A stretch of DNA of 64,000 nt from NCBI GenBank assembly GCA_027886175.1, contig JAJNNQ010000044.1, forward strand, positions 744,001 through 808,000, read 5' to 3'. This document shows, piece after piece, positions 1 to 9,849 of this stretch. A program made the position numbers and the translations under genes. Position 1 is the stretch's first letter, and each line of letters starts with the position of its first letter. The stretch is from Phylloscopus collybita. Taxonomy: Eukaryota; Chordata; Aves; Passeriformes; Phylloscopidae. Below the pieces are notes generated by a model. That model had not been told where the DNA came from. It saw only the letters and a list, made by a program, of their open reading frames with translations, and made no database searches.

Positions 1-575
1 CCATGTGTTCTAAGCAAGTGATCAATAAGTCCCAGCATTTTATTCATCTTAATACCGCAACACTGACGGTGTGGATTTTTGTCGGGTATTAAGATGAGAG
101 GATGGTCCTGTAATTCCTTATTGTTTGAAGGTTGAATTGAGGTTGATTTTTGATTTGATACAACCGCTGGTTCTCCTGGAGCTGATGGGGGTGTGGTAAT
201 CTTTTCCTGGACTTTATCAGTCTCATTATCGTTAGTAACTAAGCAACCCGTTGTTACCTCCTGGCACAGTGCCGGGGCAGCAGCAATCCCTCCCTGAATC
301 TTATCAGTCTCATTAATGTTGGTAACTAGGCAACCTATTGTTCCCTCCCAGTACACTTCTGGGAAGTCGCTCAACCCCTCCTGCTCCTCACAATGGATGT
401 TACATTTCTCAGAACAATGCATTGAGTTATAACACTCCAGTTTAAAAATTTTCCAAGTTTCCCATCCCGGTTTTGAGGGTTTATATTTTAATTTTCGTGG
501 CGATTTTTCAAGCCAGTCTCTAAAATTTGTTTGAGTTGCCGTGGACACATGGAGTAGCTTTAGGGCTTTCACCAT
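1..575 (-). CDS. R2 protein, N-terminal part (partial, open to the window edge)
   Basis: An ATG at 575 opens a frame that stays free of stops for 191 codons to the window edge. R2 proteins are DNA-binding, target-primed reverse transcriptases: N-terminal zinc fingers and a Myb motif bind the target, then come the reverse transcriptase and a restriction-like endonuclease. This piece covers the variable N-terminus (a C-rich stretch and two similar blocks containing GCLVTN, suggesting a small internal duplication) and ends in the first zinc finger. Compared with copy B, the first cysteine of that finger is arginine in A (NPHRQC where B has NPSCPRC), so the finger is probably not functional. The rest of the protein is off-window, so its integrity is unknown. 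Confidence 0.72.
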   Translation of the reverse strand, partial: MVKALKLLHVSTATQTNFRDWLEKSPRKLKYKPSKPGWETWKIFKLECYNSMHCSEKCNIHCEEQEGLSDFPEVYWEGTIGCLVTNINETDKIQGGIAAAPALCQEVTTGCLVTNDNETDKVQEKITTPPSAPGEPAVVSNQKSTSIQPSNNKELQDHPLILIPDKNPHRQCCGIKMNKMLGLIDHLLRTH

Positions 576-799
576 GATGCCGATTCAAATGTAAAGTAAT
601 TCCAATTGAGGGAAAGACTTCGTTAACAGCACACCCTCAAGTGCTGTTAACTGCTGTCCATCTTAACCCGCGGACTAGGTTTTAGGCAGGTAGCTTTTAA
701 GGCTCTCTGCTGATAATTTTTTAACGCAAAATCGTGAAACTGCACTTCGGGTGGCGAGTCCAAAGGCAGGGAGGGAGCGCAAAGCACCACCTCATTCAC

Positions 800-885
800 A
801 CTGGGGCAGAAATCAGTTAGTTACCCTTTCGGGTATCCAGCGGGACCACGAGGAGGTCTGATTTCCGTGGCAAAGCCCAGTTAGT
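800..885 (-). ncRNA. HDV-like ribozyme candidate, 5' end of R2 copy A
   Basis: On the minus strand, stem P2 pairs GAAATCAG (858-865) with CTGATTTC (809-816). Directly after the first P2 strand comes a short hairpin with loop CUCCUC (850-855), as in HDV P3/L3. A perfect UACCC-GAAA-GGGUA hairpin follows (P4), then CUAA just before the second P2 strand (the J4/2 position). An outer stem ACUGGG/CCCAGU (876-881 with 800-805) encloses it. R2 elements are known to release their 5' end from the 28S co-transcript with such ribozymes. I could not assign the P1 strands with confidence, so activity is inference. Confidence 0.5.
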
Positions 886-1213
886 AACTCGACTTACCTA
901 ACAAACACATAAAATTATATGTTTCTTTTCTGGGTTAAGTAAAGGTGGCCCATCCACCTGGTCAAATTCGAATTTATAGCCCAAATATGGGCTGAGACGC
1001 GGTATAAAGAATGAACCCCTCCCTCCCAAAACCAATTCCAACTGTCCAGGTGAAACCCCAACTGGGGAGGGGCCTTTATTTATTTTCTGGTTCAATTGCG
1101 CGTGATCTACTACTAAATATACGTACAATATCTACAGAAGAGAGGAGCGCTCTGGATGCTAGGTCCCGGGCAATCCTCCCCAGCCTCGTTTTGGAGAGGC
1201 CCAGGGTCACAAC

Positions 1214-4196
1214 TCAGAAGTTCCTCTCATACCATTTCCCCCGCGCTCCTAGGGAAAAACCAATGAACTCAACTGTTTTCACATTCGTTAGGTCTATAAT
1301 CTGTGGTAGGAGGCTTTGATATTTCTTAACTTTCTCTGCTGCTGCCTCCTTTAAAGAGGAGTTGCTGTGCTCAAACCTCACTGTCACATCCACAACCAAT
1401 GCCTTGACCCCTTTCACAAAGATTAAATCTGGTTTATATAACTCCTTATGTTGGTCCCGCAGGTGTGGTTCCTGGAACACCGTCCAGGCTTCCCTCTTGG
1501 CCTTCTGGACAAGAGTCTCACAGATGGAATTGTGTCTCTTGATCCTGGCCTCCTGGGTAACTGGACATGTCCCAATGGCATGGGCAGCTGTCTCATACGT
1601 GGCGTCACAATGTCTACAGGATCTTACAAAGACACCGTGTCTACCCCTACCCAAGAATTCTCGTGTGGCGTAGACATTCGCCCTAAGCTGTAAAGCTGTT
1701 ATTAGCTTCCTGTGAGGAATGCCGTGGTAATGTACCAACCAACTATTACTGATGTTGTCATTCTCAAAATTACCAATTCCATGGCCCTGGACAATCCGTT
1801 GTTTCCACTTGTTGAATTCAACTTTCCTCCAGTCGCATGGTTTTGGAAAGCGAATTCGTGAACGGGGTGCCTCCCACTCCGACAAGGCCTCACCTCCCTC
1901 AACCACAACCTCAACCTGCGGGGTGGGCTCCCAAATCGACGGGATGGACTCTCCTGGCCCCCCAGCTCTCAACCATAATTTTTCAAAGACCAATTCTAGA
2001 TGTTCACCCTTCAAAAATCGTATGAGAGCCCCATCCGAAGACTGTGCTAGCTTCTGTAGTCTTCGCGCCTGTATGCTTGGTATCAGTGCCGCCAACTTGA
2101 CAAGTCCAAGCCCCCCCATCTTTAAACCTCAAATACAAGATTCCATCACATGTGCTGGGAGGGAGGTGAAGCCACTCCTTGACAGCTCTTTTAATTTGCA
2201 TGTCAAGGGCCTCAAGAAGCCCTGCTGTTACCTCGGTGTGGTCGGCCAGATATATTAGCCTCGAGATGGTATAGGACCTGAGAATATCTACCTTCTGAAG
2301 AAGTTTCAGTGGTGCACTCCCAATCCGATGGAGTCATTCCTCTAGTTTCTCAGATAAGCCAGAATCGACGAAGCCAACCCAGGGGTCGATCTGGACGCCC
2401 AGATATTTCTCTGAGGATCAGCTTTAGGTTTTCGGAACATCCGGACGCACTGATAAATCCCCGTTGTCTGGGGTTGATGGGACATGCCTGTGCCAGCCTC
2501 GCCGTAGCGATCCTGGAGAACAATCTAAGCACCATCGATGCGATGGTGATAGGTGTCCAGTTATTGATTTCACCAAGTCTTTCCTCAGCAGATGACTTGG
2601 GTATCAAGACTGTCCGGCAGTCCCGCAGTGCCTCCGGTATTGTTCCGGTGCATAGCCAGAGGTTGAAGATCTCACACAACAGGGAGAACTTCGGGTCTAT
2701 TTTAATAAGATGACCCAAAGTAATCCCATCTGGCCCAGGAGCAGAGGCCTTCGAAATCTCACTCACGTTCTTCTCAATCTCTTTTTCTGTAATCAGGGCC
2801 CGAAAACAGGTGTTATCCGCCTCCCCATTTTTAGGGAAGCTTTCCAGACCCTTAAAACTTCCAGATGTTTCCCATCTCACTTTAAAAGCATTATGGACAA
2901 TGCCAGATGGTATTTGGCATTGCAGGGCTTCTGTGTTATCCAGAATGACCCTTGCCAACCTCCCTCTATGAAACTGAAACAGTCTCTGAAATCGAAGATA
3001 TTTCCCACGTTTCTGCGCACGTTTTTGCATCCATTTAGTTGTTGATTTGGATGCCTTCCGATCAACTGGCCTTCGTCTCTTAGAGCCCCTGGGAACTCTT
3101 TGGCCAAGCTTAGCCAGCTTATCCTGAAACTCCTTGTAAACCAGATTTGCCACCACCTGCGGATCTTGCCCCTCCAAGACTCTCCCAAAGGCCTCTCGGC
3201 AGCTAGTAAATCTACCCGCTGATAGTTTCAGCCTTATGGTCTCACGATAATGGAGTTTTAAATGTGTCTCTCTCGGCCCTACAGCAGACTGGGGATGCTC
3301 TTCCATCCCCGGCTCTCTGCCCTCTGCAAGTGGGATTTTTGTGGGACCCTTTCCCAGAAGGCGTCTCTTATCACTGATCTGCTTGGCCGTCTTAGTTGGT
3401 AAATGCTCCATTATTAGCTGTTTCTGCTACCAGCGAACCTCTTCACCAACTGCCTGAGGAGAGCCTCCTCCTCCTCAGTCCACACCTTTTTGTGGGCCCC
3501 TCTCATTGATGACTCTTTGGGGCGGGAGGCTGCGATCCGTTCTACATTCCGCACAAGAGGGTGTTTTAATCTCTTGTGCTGGGCCAGGCCTACCTTGGTA
3601 ACAAAACCGCAGAAACAGACCTCACAGACCCAAGCGCCTGTTGGAACCACACAGCCCTCACCTTTACATCGAGGGATGTGACAGCAGATACTGTGGTACT
3701 TACGATTTTGCCTACCACATTTGGAGCATTTAAAACAGATATTTTTTTGCCCATGGGTCTTTTTCAGGTGGTCTATCAGCCCCAGCACGCGTGTAAACCG
3801 GGTCAGACAGCGTGGACAGGATGGATTTTTGTCCGGGAGGGACACGACAGGTGTTCCAGGTTGTGTCACCTCATCACTGACCCCCGGAGGAGCCACAGGT
3901 GTTACAGGCTCCGGAAACTCTCTTGTTTCACACTCAGACTGGACCTCCCCAGCCTGCCGAGTTGGCAAGATCTCATATGGCTCGGGGAGTTGGGCCAAAT
4001 GCTCCTGGGTGTCAACCAGATGGAACCCAACATGAGACACCCACTTGGAGTTTACAAACTCCAGGAGCACCAGATCGAATCTTTCCTCACACACCGCAGG
4101 AGGAGAGGATGGAATATCAGCACCAATGACCCTCAAATCGAGAGGGTCGGTCTGAGTGGCTGGAGATACGTACCTTAAAAGCACAGATTGAACCAT
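1214..4196 (-). pseudogene. R2 protein remains, copy B (three broken pieces, reverse transcriptase core deleted)
   Basis: Piece 1 (4196-3414, 260 aa) holds three zinc fingers: C2H2 near residues 128-150, a CCHC-type near 157-180 and C2H2 near 190-212. A Myb-like WTEEEEALL motif follows near residue 240. Three fingers plus Myb is the arrangement of the A-clade of R2. Piece 2 (3411-2350) follows in another frame and carries the linker and the start of the reverse transcriptase (INNW.PITI, NPRQRGFI). Where copies C and D have the palm domain with the catalytic aspartates, B jumps to the far side (KYLGVQIDPW), a deletion of roughly 190 codons. Piece 3 (2119-1214) has the CCHC knuckle CRHCDATYETAAHAIGTC and the endonuclease KPDLIF...VVDVTV. 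The element cannot have moved in this state. Confidence 0.85.
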
Positions 4197-4414
4197 TGTC
4201 TACCTGATGGCGTTGGGTCAAGTTAAGTGAGGGTTGTCAAAGTCTGCAGTCAGAACCCTCGACCAACTGCAGACTGTCTCCAACTTAGCCCGTGGACAAG
4301 GCTTCAGGTAACAGTGAACGGCTGCACCAATAATTCTGTTACTACAAATCGTGAAACTACCACTGGGTGGCGAGTCCAAACGATAGGGAGGGGTAACAAA
4401 TACCCCTCACTCAC

Positions 4415-4500
4415 ACTGGGGCAGAAGTCACTTAGCTGCCCTTTGCAGGCACCCAGCGGGACCACGAGGAGGTGTGACTTCTGCAGCTATGCCCAGTTAG
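4415..4500 (-). ncRNA. HDV-like ribozyme candidate, 5' end of R2 copy B
   Basis: On the minus strand CAGAAGTCA (4475-4483) pairs perfectly with TGACTTCTG (4422-4430) to form P2. The first strand is followed at once by CAC-CUCCUC-GUG (P3 with the HDV-type loop), then a UGCC...GGCA hairpin (P4) and GCUAAG before the second P2 strand. An outer stem ACUGGG/CCCAGU (4492-4497 with 4415-4420) closes the motif. Base changes relative to copies A and C keep P2 paired, so the structure has been under selection. The P1 pairing is unclear. Confidence 0.55.
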
Positions 4501-4555
4501 TAACTAGCTCTCTCAAGCTATTTTTCGAACACATATAACAATATATGTTCCTTTT

Positions 4556-7500
4556 TCAGGTTAAATAAAAGTGGCCCGCCTTACTGGCAAACATATGTAC
4601 AATGTCCACAGATGATAAGAGCGCTGCTGTGGATAAAGGCCTTGCAAGTGCCTCTTGCCTCGACTTAGAGAGTCCAAGAGTTTCTAAGAGTTCAAAGTTA
4701 CCTTTGTACCACTTCCCCTGCGCTCCAAGGGGAAAACCCATAAAAATAACTTCCTTCGCATTGGTGAGGTTTCTTACTTCAGTTTCTAAATGCTTGTATT
4801 TGTTCACTTTCTCCGCAGCGGCCTCCTCCAGCAGTGTTCCAGTCCCCTCATAGCATACTGTCACGTCTACAACAAGTGCACGGGCGTCTTTCACAAATAT
4901 CAGGTCGGGTTTGTACAGTTCCTTGTTGTTGTCTCTTATGTGCGGCTCTTTAAACACTACCCAGTCCTTCTTCTTTGCCTCCTCAAGAAGACTTTCACAG
5001 ATGTTATTGTGCCTCTTGATTCGAGCATCCTGCATCTCTGGGCAGTTGCCGATGATGTGGGCACAAGTTTCATTGTCCGCATTGCAATGTCTACACACAA
5101 TGTCTTGATGCACTTATCCTGTCTACCCCTTGCCAGGAATTCTCTCGTGGGGTAGACATTGGCTCTGAGTTGTAAAGCTGTTAGGAGCTTCCTGTGAGGT
5201 ATGCGTCTGTAGTATTGGAGCCAATGGTTGCTAATTGAATCGCCTTCAAAATTCATAATGCCACGGCCCTGGGATACCAATTTAGTCCATTTTTGAAATT
5301 CATTCTTTCTCCAATTGCACGGTTTAGGAAATTTGCCTTTCGAGGTTGGTGCTTCCCATTCTGAAGTTGCGCCTGTATTAGTAAGTGGTTCGTTCATCGG
5401 TGGTGTCTCCCAAATCGGAGGTATCTTCTCTCTGCTTCCTCCAGCTTGAATCCACAATTTCCTATGCCTAAGTTCCAATTGATCTTTTTCCAGGAACTCC
5501 TTCGTGGTTTCATCCGAAGACTGCGCGATCCAATGCAGCCTGTGGGCCTGCACGCTGGGGATCAGTCCTGCCAATTTGGTGATGCCCAAACTGCCGTCCT
5601 TCATGCTCGAGTACAGGATGGCATCACAAGTGCACGGAGGTAGGTGCAACCAGTCCTTGACCGCTGTACAGATTTTTTGGTCAAGGGCCTCGAGGAATCC
5701 TGCTTTTGCTTCTGAATGATCCGCTAGGTACGTTAGCCGAGGGATGGCGTATGTTTTGAGAATGTCTATTTTCTGTAGAGGTTTAAGTGAAGATTGATCA
5801 ATCCATTCGAGCCAGAAGTTTAGTTTGGTGGAAAGGTTGGATTTTGCTAGCCCAGTCCAGGGGTCAAACTGCAGGCCTAGGTATTTTTCAGAGTTGCCAG
5901 GGTCAATCATCTTCAGGGGTGTGCCATTGATGGTCCAGGCAGTGCAGTCGTTGACAGTATACGAGTCTTTTGTTGGCTTGATGAAAAAGCTGTGGCACTT
6001 TTCTCTCTGTGTCTTGAGACCGGTGAGATTGCAAAAGGTCTCCAGTATCCTGATGTTTGTTTTCATATCTTCCCAGGAATCACTCAACAAGACCAGATCG
6101 TCCGCAAATGCCATCGCCGTGATGCTGCTCTGTCCTCGATGGTGCCCTTTACCGCTCTCTTCCAACTTGCACAATAGGGGGTCCATCGCCAGGTAGAACA
6201 AAAGGGGCGACATCAGGTCACCCTGTTTTACTCCTACCCGGATCTGGATTCTATCCGTGTGTGTATTTCTTTTCGTGGTGATACATGTACTGATGTCTTT
6301 GTACATATCACTCATTAGTCCGATGATATGGGGATCCACATCTCTTTGCTGCAACACTTGTATGATGTGCTGGTGGCTTACAGTGTCTAAAGCCTTTGCA
6401 ATGTCCACAAACACAACACCCAGTGGCCTGTGATCTCTTTTAGCTGACCAAATTATATTTTGCAGGAGTTGTAAGTTTTCAGAGCACCCTGCTGCTCTGA
6501 TAAAGCCTCGTTGCCTTGGGTTCAGGGTGCATGCCTTGCTCATCCTAGCTGTTACAATCCTGGAGAACAGCCTCAGCAAGATGGAACCAATCGTGATAGG
6601 TCTCCAGTTATTAATGTCCTTTAAACGGTCAGGGTCAGTTGACTTTGGGATCAAAACAGTCCTGCACCCTCTAATCACGTCAGGGATTTTACCAGATGTT
6701 AACTATAAATTGAAGGCTTCAGCGGTCCGGGAGAAGCCAGGATCCATCTTCTTGATGTCCCCCAAAGCAATCCCGTCTGGACCAGGGGCTGAGCCCTTGC
6801 TCATTTCCTGCATATTCTTTTCAATTTCTTTAGCTGAAATAAGGTCTCTGAAGGCAGTATTGTCAGCCTTCCCTTTAATTTGAAAGTCCCCAAGGCCTTC
6901 AAATTTACCAGAGGTTTCCCATCTGGCTTTAAAAACCAAATAAATTTCACCGGGTGGTATATCACAGGACAAACATTCTATATCATCCAGCACAATTTTA
7001 GCCAGCTTCCCCCTGTCTAGGTGGAATAATCGTTGGAAGCGAAGGTAGTTACCTGTCCTTATTGCTCTGACCTTCATCCACTTCAGAAAAGGTCTTCTCG
7101 GTTGTTTTTTCCTGGGCCCCTTTGTTGTTCTTATCTCGAGTTGCTATTCTTAGCTGGCTTATCAGTTCAAGGCATCCAAAGCAGTCCTGGCTGTTTCATT
7201 GACCTTTGTTTGCATTTCCTGGCCTTCCAGTAACTGTTTGAATGCCGGGGCGAAGGTGTTGATTGCTCCAGCTGATAAGCGTTCCTCTAGTGTGAGATGA
7301 TAATGGGTCTGCAGCTGCCCTATACTTGCTGCCCTATACTTTTTTTGCTCCATGGTCCCCCTCTGTCCATTATCCTTATCAGGGTGTTTCCTTGCCTTCC
7401 ATGTTGTCTTCCCTCCAGCAGCTGGTCTTCCTGGTAGGTGACTCCTCCCAGGTCCATTGTCCATCTTATCCGCCTGGAGTTGATGACTCATCCCAGGTTC

Positions 7501-8685
7501 CTTTCTCAGGCCAGCAGCTGCTCTCCTGGTGGGACGGCTCACCTCTAGTTCTTTGACACCTCCAACTGTCCTTGTCCTGGGCAGCAGTCTCCTTTTATCG
7601 CTGATTTGTTTAGCCATTTTGGTTTTGATATGTTCTGCAATGAGTTTATTGATGTTTTTGTTCCCCTCAAATTGCACCTCCAATCTTATCAGCATTTCTT
7701 CCTCCTCTTTAGTTCAACACCTTTTGTGGGCTCCTCTGGCAGATGTCTCTTTCGGTTGGGAAGCAAGGATCCTCTCTTGATTTCTTATCAGTGGGTGTGC
7801 CAATCTTTTGTGTTGTCCCAGGCCAATTTTTGTTTTGAAATCTCTTCCGCATACCTCACAGATCCACTCCTCAGCTGGAGCCGGTTCAGCCTCAGGACCC
7901 CTGCATTTAGCAAAATGACAAATAACGCTATGAGAGTTAGAATTCTCCTTCCCACATTTAGCACACCTGAAACAAACCCTCTTTTTCCCGTGCAACCCTT
8001 TTAGATGTTCAATCAGGTTCAACACAGAGTTAAACCGGGTGCCACAACAAGGACAAGGCGGATTTTTGTCAGGAACAGTCACCACCACGATGTCTTCTGG
8101 TGCCCGTTCCCCATGTTTCCCCGGCATTGGAGGCAGTGTCTCTGGCGTGTCGTCACTCACCTTCTCGCTGCTCCCCTCCTCAACCTCACTCTGTTTGTTA
8201 TCAAGCAAGAGGTTAGAATCCAAGTTCCCTCCCACACCCGTTTGAGTTGTTATGTTTTCATACACCTCAGGCAACCCACTCAATCCCTCCCAGTTAGCAG
8301 AAAAATGAACACCCTCATGCACATGCACATCTGGCCTATAGAACTCTAAGTTCACCAGCACAGCCAATTCATTTTCTGTCAAATTGGGGGGTTTTGTTGA
8401 TGGTAAATATTGGGTGGCCAGGTCTACCTGGTCATTCTCAGATAACAGGTCTACCCAGTGCCCTGGAAAAAGGGACACCAGGTCTACCCCATCAATTTTG
8501 GGTAACAGGTCTACCCGGTGTCTAGGAAAAAGGGACACCAGGTCAGACAAGGTGCCTGGGAAATCCTGGGACAACAGGTCTACCCAGTCGTGGTAGGAAG
8601 TCTGAGTGCCAACCGAAACCCTGGACAGGCGTAACGGAGGACCCAGACTCTCCCCCCCAAAATCCAAACCAGATCTGAGAACCAT
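4556..8685 (-). pseudogene. R2 protein remains, copy C (frameshifts and stops, all domains recognisable)
   Basis: The frame opens at an ATG at 8685. The first piece (8685-7714, 323 aa) has an expanded, repetitive N-terminus and three zinc fingers (roughly residues 212-235, 241-265 and 275-297), and stops where B has the Trp of its Myb motif. Pieces at 7695-7162 and 7077-6703 hold the linker and the start of the reverse transcriptase (APGPDGIALG). The piece at 6678-4957 (573 aa) holds the polymerase palm with motif A (FVDIAKALD, Leu where copy D has Phe) and the catalytic AFADDLVL. A frameshift near 5100 leads to 5113-4556, with the CCHC knuckle CRHCNADNETCAHIIGNC and the endonuclease (KPDLIF...VVDVTV). 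No intact protein can be made. Confidence 0.87.
8400..8590 (-). repeat. Short tandem repeats inside the R2 copy C coding region
   Basis: Units of roughly 60 bp containing AGGTCTACCC...GTG.C..GGAAAAAGGGACACC recur about three times and are translated as repeats of the type VDLVSLFP.HRVDLL in the variable N-terminus ahead of the zinc fingers. Copies A and B lack them. Confidence 0.7.
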
Positions 8686-8869
8686 AATTCGGGGACCACT
8701 TTACTGCGAGAACGGAGTGGGTGATCAGTCCACTTCCCGAACTCAGTGCCCCTGCTGAAACTGGGGGGCCAGATTTCAGGCAAGAAGCCACGCGACTTTT
8801 ACCGAGAAATTTGTTTCACCAATTTTAGGTAAGAGCTCATTGGGCTGGTGAGCCCCAACAGCTCCTCAC

Positions 8870-8955
8870 CTGGGGCAGAGATCGACTTAGTCACCCTACG
8901 CAGGGCTACCAGCGGGACCACAAGGAGGTGCGATCTCTGCAGCGATGCCCAGTTT
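8870..8955 (-). ncRNA. HDV-like ribozyme candidate, 5' end of R2 copy C
   Basis: On the minus strand P2 is CAGAGATCG (8931-8939) with CGATCTCTG (8876-8884). This differs from copy B at several positions but stays fully paired. It is followed by the CAC-CUCCUU-GUG hairpin, a CCCU-GCGU-AGGG hairpin and CUAAG. The outer stem is CUGGG/CCCAG (8948-8952 with 8870-8874). About 24 bases separate it from the 28S junction at 8976/8977, the region where R2 ribozymes cut the 28S co-transcript. Catalysis itself is inferred. Confidence 0.55.
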
Positions 8956-8976
8956 GTAACTATACGCTCCAAGCCG

Positions 8977-9018
<42 letters not shown>

Positions 9019-9171
9019 CATTGAATTTCTTCACTTTGACATTCAGAACACTGGGCAGAAATCACATCGCGTCAACACCCGCCTCGGGCCTTCGTGATGC
9101 TTTGTTTTAATTAAACAGTCGGATTCTCCTGGTCCACACCAGTTCTACGCCAGCTTCTAGGTGCCGGCCTA
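8977..9171 (-). rRNA. 28S rRNA fragment (pseudo-rDNA) upstream of R2 copy C
   Basis: Read on the minus strand this is the conserved part of large-subunit rRNA just upstream of the R2 insertion site. It contains GACTGTTTAATTAAAACAAA, GTGTTGACGCGATGTGATTT, AAGTGAAGAAATTCAATGAA and GGTAAACGGCGGGAGTAACT, and ends at CTCTCTTAAGG. The functional gene continues with TAGCCAAATGCC; here R2 sequence follows instead, so the break is exactly at the canonical R2 target. Some substitutions relative to the conserved vertebrate sequence show that it is no longer functional. Upstream 28S sequence stops at about 9171. It is not a working rRNA gene. Confidence 0.93.
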
Positions 9172-9410
9172 GTTATCATTCTGGAAGGTTATCATTCTGG
9201 AAGGCAATGAGATTTGTCTTAGTGTGTCAGGTGCAAGACCTGAAAAACCTACCGGGTCCTTCCTGGCTGCATACCTTGTCTGAAATATCCCAGTGTGATA
9301 CATTCTGGCTTGGTGTGGCCAGTAGACCAAAAGCAAAGAAAAAAATATGACATATTTTAAGATTACTGATATACTGCTGGTTGAGAATTGACACATAACA
9401 CAAGCTGTTG
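9172..9410. other. Unassigned spacer with a 16-bp tandem duplication
   Basis: No gene is visible. Next to the 28S fragment the 16-mer TTATCATTCTGGAAGG occurs twice in a row (about 9173-9204), which may be a scar of the R2 insertion or of local repair. The remainder shows no recognisable domain. Confidence 0.4.
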
Positions 9411-9806
9411 AGTTTTTGTATGAAAAGTTAAGAGGGAAGGGACTGATACATGAAAAGTTGATCCTGGAAGGCCCTGAGGTTACCAGAAGAAATTTCTGTA
9501 GTCCATATTAAGGGTAACCAGAAGGATATGGCCGTAGAGATCAGGGGAAATAATCTAGGTGATAGAGAAGCAAAGGATGCTGCCAAAAAAATGGGCAGGA
9601 GAGAGCAATGATAGTCCTAACATCAAAAGACAAAGAATCAGGGATTCCAAGGTTTAGTAAACAAGAAGAGGAGAGACTGAGGGAGATAGGAGCAGAGAAG
9701 AATGATGCAGGTATCTGGAGGCTCCAAGATGGAAGGCAAATGTTAAATAGACCCCTTAGCAAAGATGTATTAGATAGAATACATCAAAAGACCCATTGGG
9801 GTAACT
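9411..9806 (+). pseudogene. Gammaretrovirus-like ERV pol relic (RNase H end and integrase start)
   Basis: In two frames the stretch reads as the end of a retroviral RNase H (HIKGHQKDMA-like, then GNN...DREAKDAAKK) followed by the linker and N-terminal zinc-binding region of integrase (GIWRLQDGR, then HQKTHWG). This wording is typical of gammaretroviral pol. It ends abruptly near 9806, where sequence of a different retrovirus type begins. Stops and shifts make it non-functional. Confidence 0.7.
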
Positions 9807-9849
9807 GAGCCATCCACACCAATCACTCTTTGGAGAAGAGATATTTTAA

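Larger units (their letters stand above)
1..899 (-). mobile_element. R2-type non-LTR retrotransposon, copy A (5' part only, runs off the window)
   Basis: This is the 5' untranslated region and the start of the protein of an R2-like LINE, read right to left. The 5' region holds the structured motif at 800-881 and a stretch matching copy B (for example GGTGGCGAGTCCAAA). The 3' end of copy B stops about position 900, so A begins where B ends, with no recognisable 28S rRNA between them. The rest of A lies outside the window, so its 3' junction and target duplication cannot be examined. Confidence 0.8.
900..4520 (-). mobile_element. R2-type non-LTR retrotransposon, copy B (internally deleted)
   Basis: A complete but decayed element reading right to left: 5' end near 4520, protein remains at 4196-1214, and a 3' untranslated tail ending near 900. 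The tail carries a motif shared with copies C and D (GCCACCTTTAC, then TTAACCCAGAAAAG, then ATATG...TGTGTT). Its 3' end abuts the 5' end of copy A and its 5' end abuts the 3' end of copy C. By eye it is about two-thirds identical to copy C across the endonuclease block, so B and C belong to different R2 subfamilies. Confidence 0.85.
4521..8976 (-). mobile_element. R2-type non-LTR retrotransposon, copy C (near full length, decayed)
   Basis: This copy starts directly after the 28S sequence TTAAGG (8977-8982) and ends near 4521 in a short A-rich tail, after which copy B begins. All protein domains can be found. The 3' untranslated region is shortened compared with copy D: the coding end runs almost directly into the conserved terminal motif (GGGCCACTTTTATTTAACC, 4563-4581 region). 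Its 5' leader between ribozyme and start codon differs from A and B, and its endonuclease block is closer to copy D, so it represents a second subfamily. Confidence 0.87.

Noticed and set aside
900..8976. An active R2 retrotransposon
   Set aside because: Every copy in view has stops, frameshifts or a deleted polymerase core.
8977..9171. Functional rDNA unit
   Set aside because: Only about 195 bp, substituted at conserved positions, no downstream 28S and no spacer.
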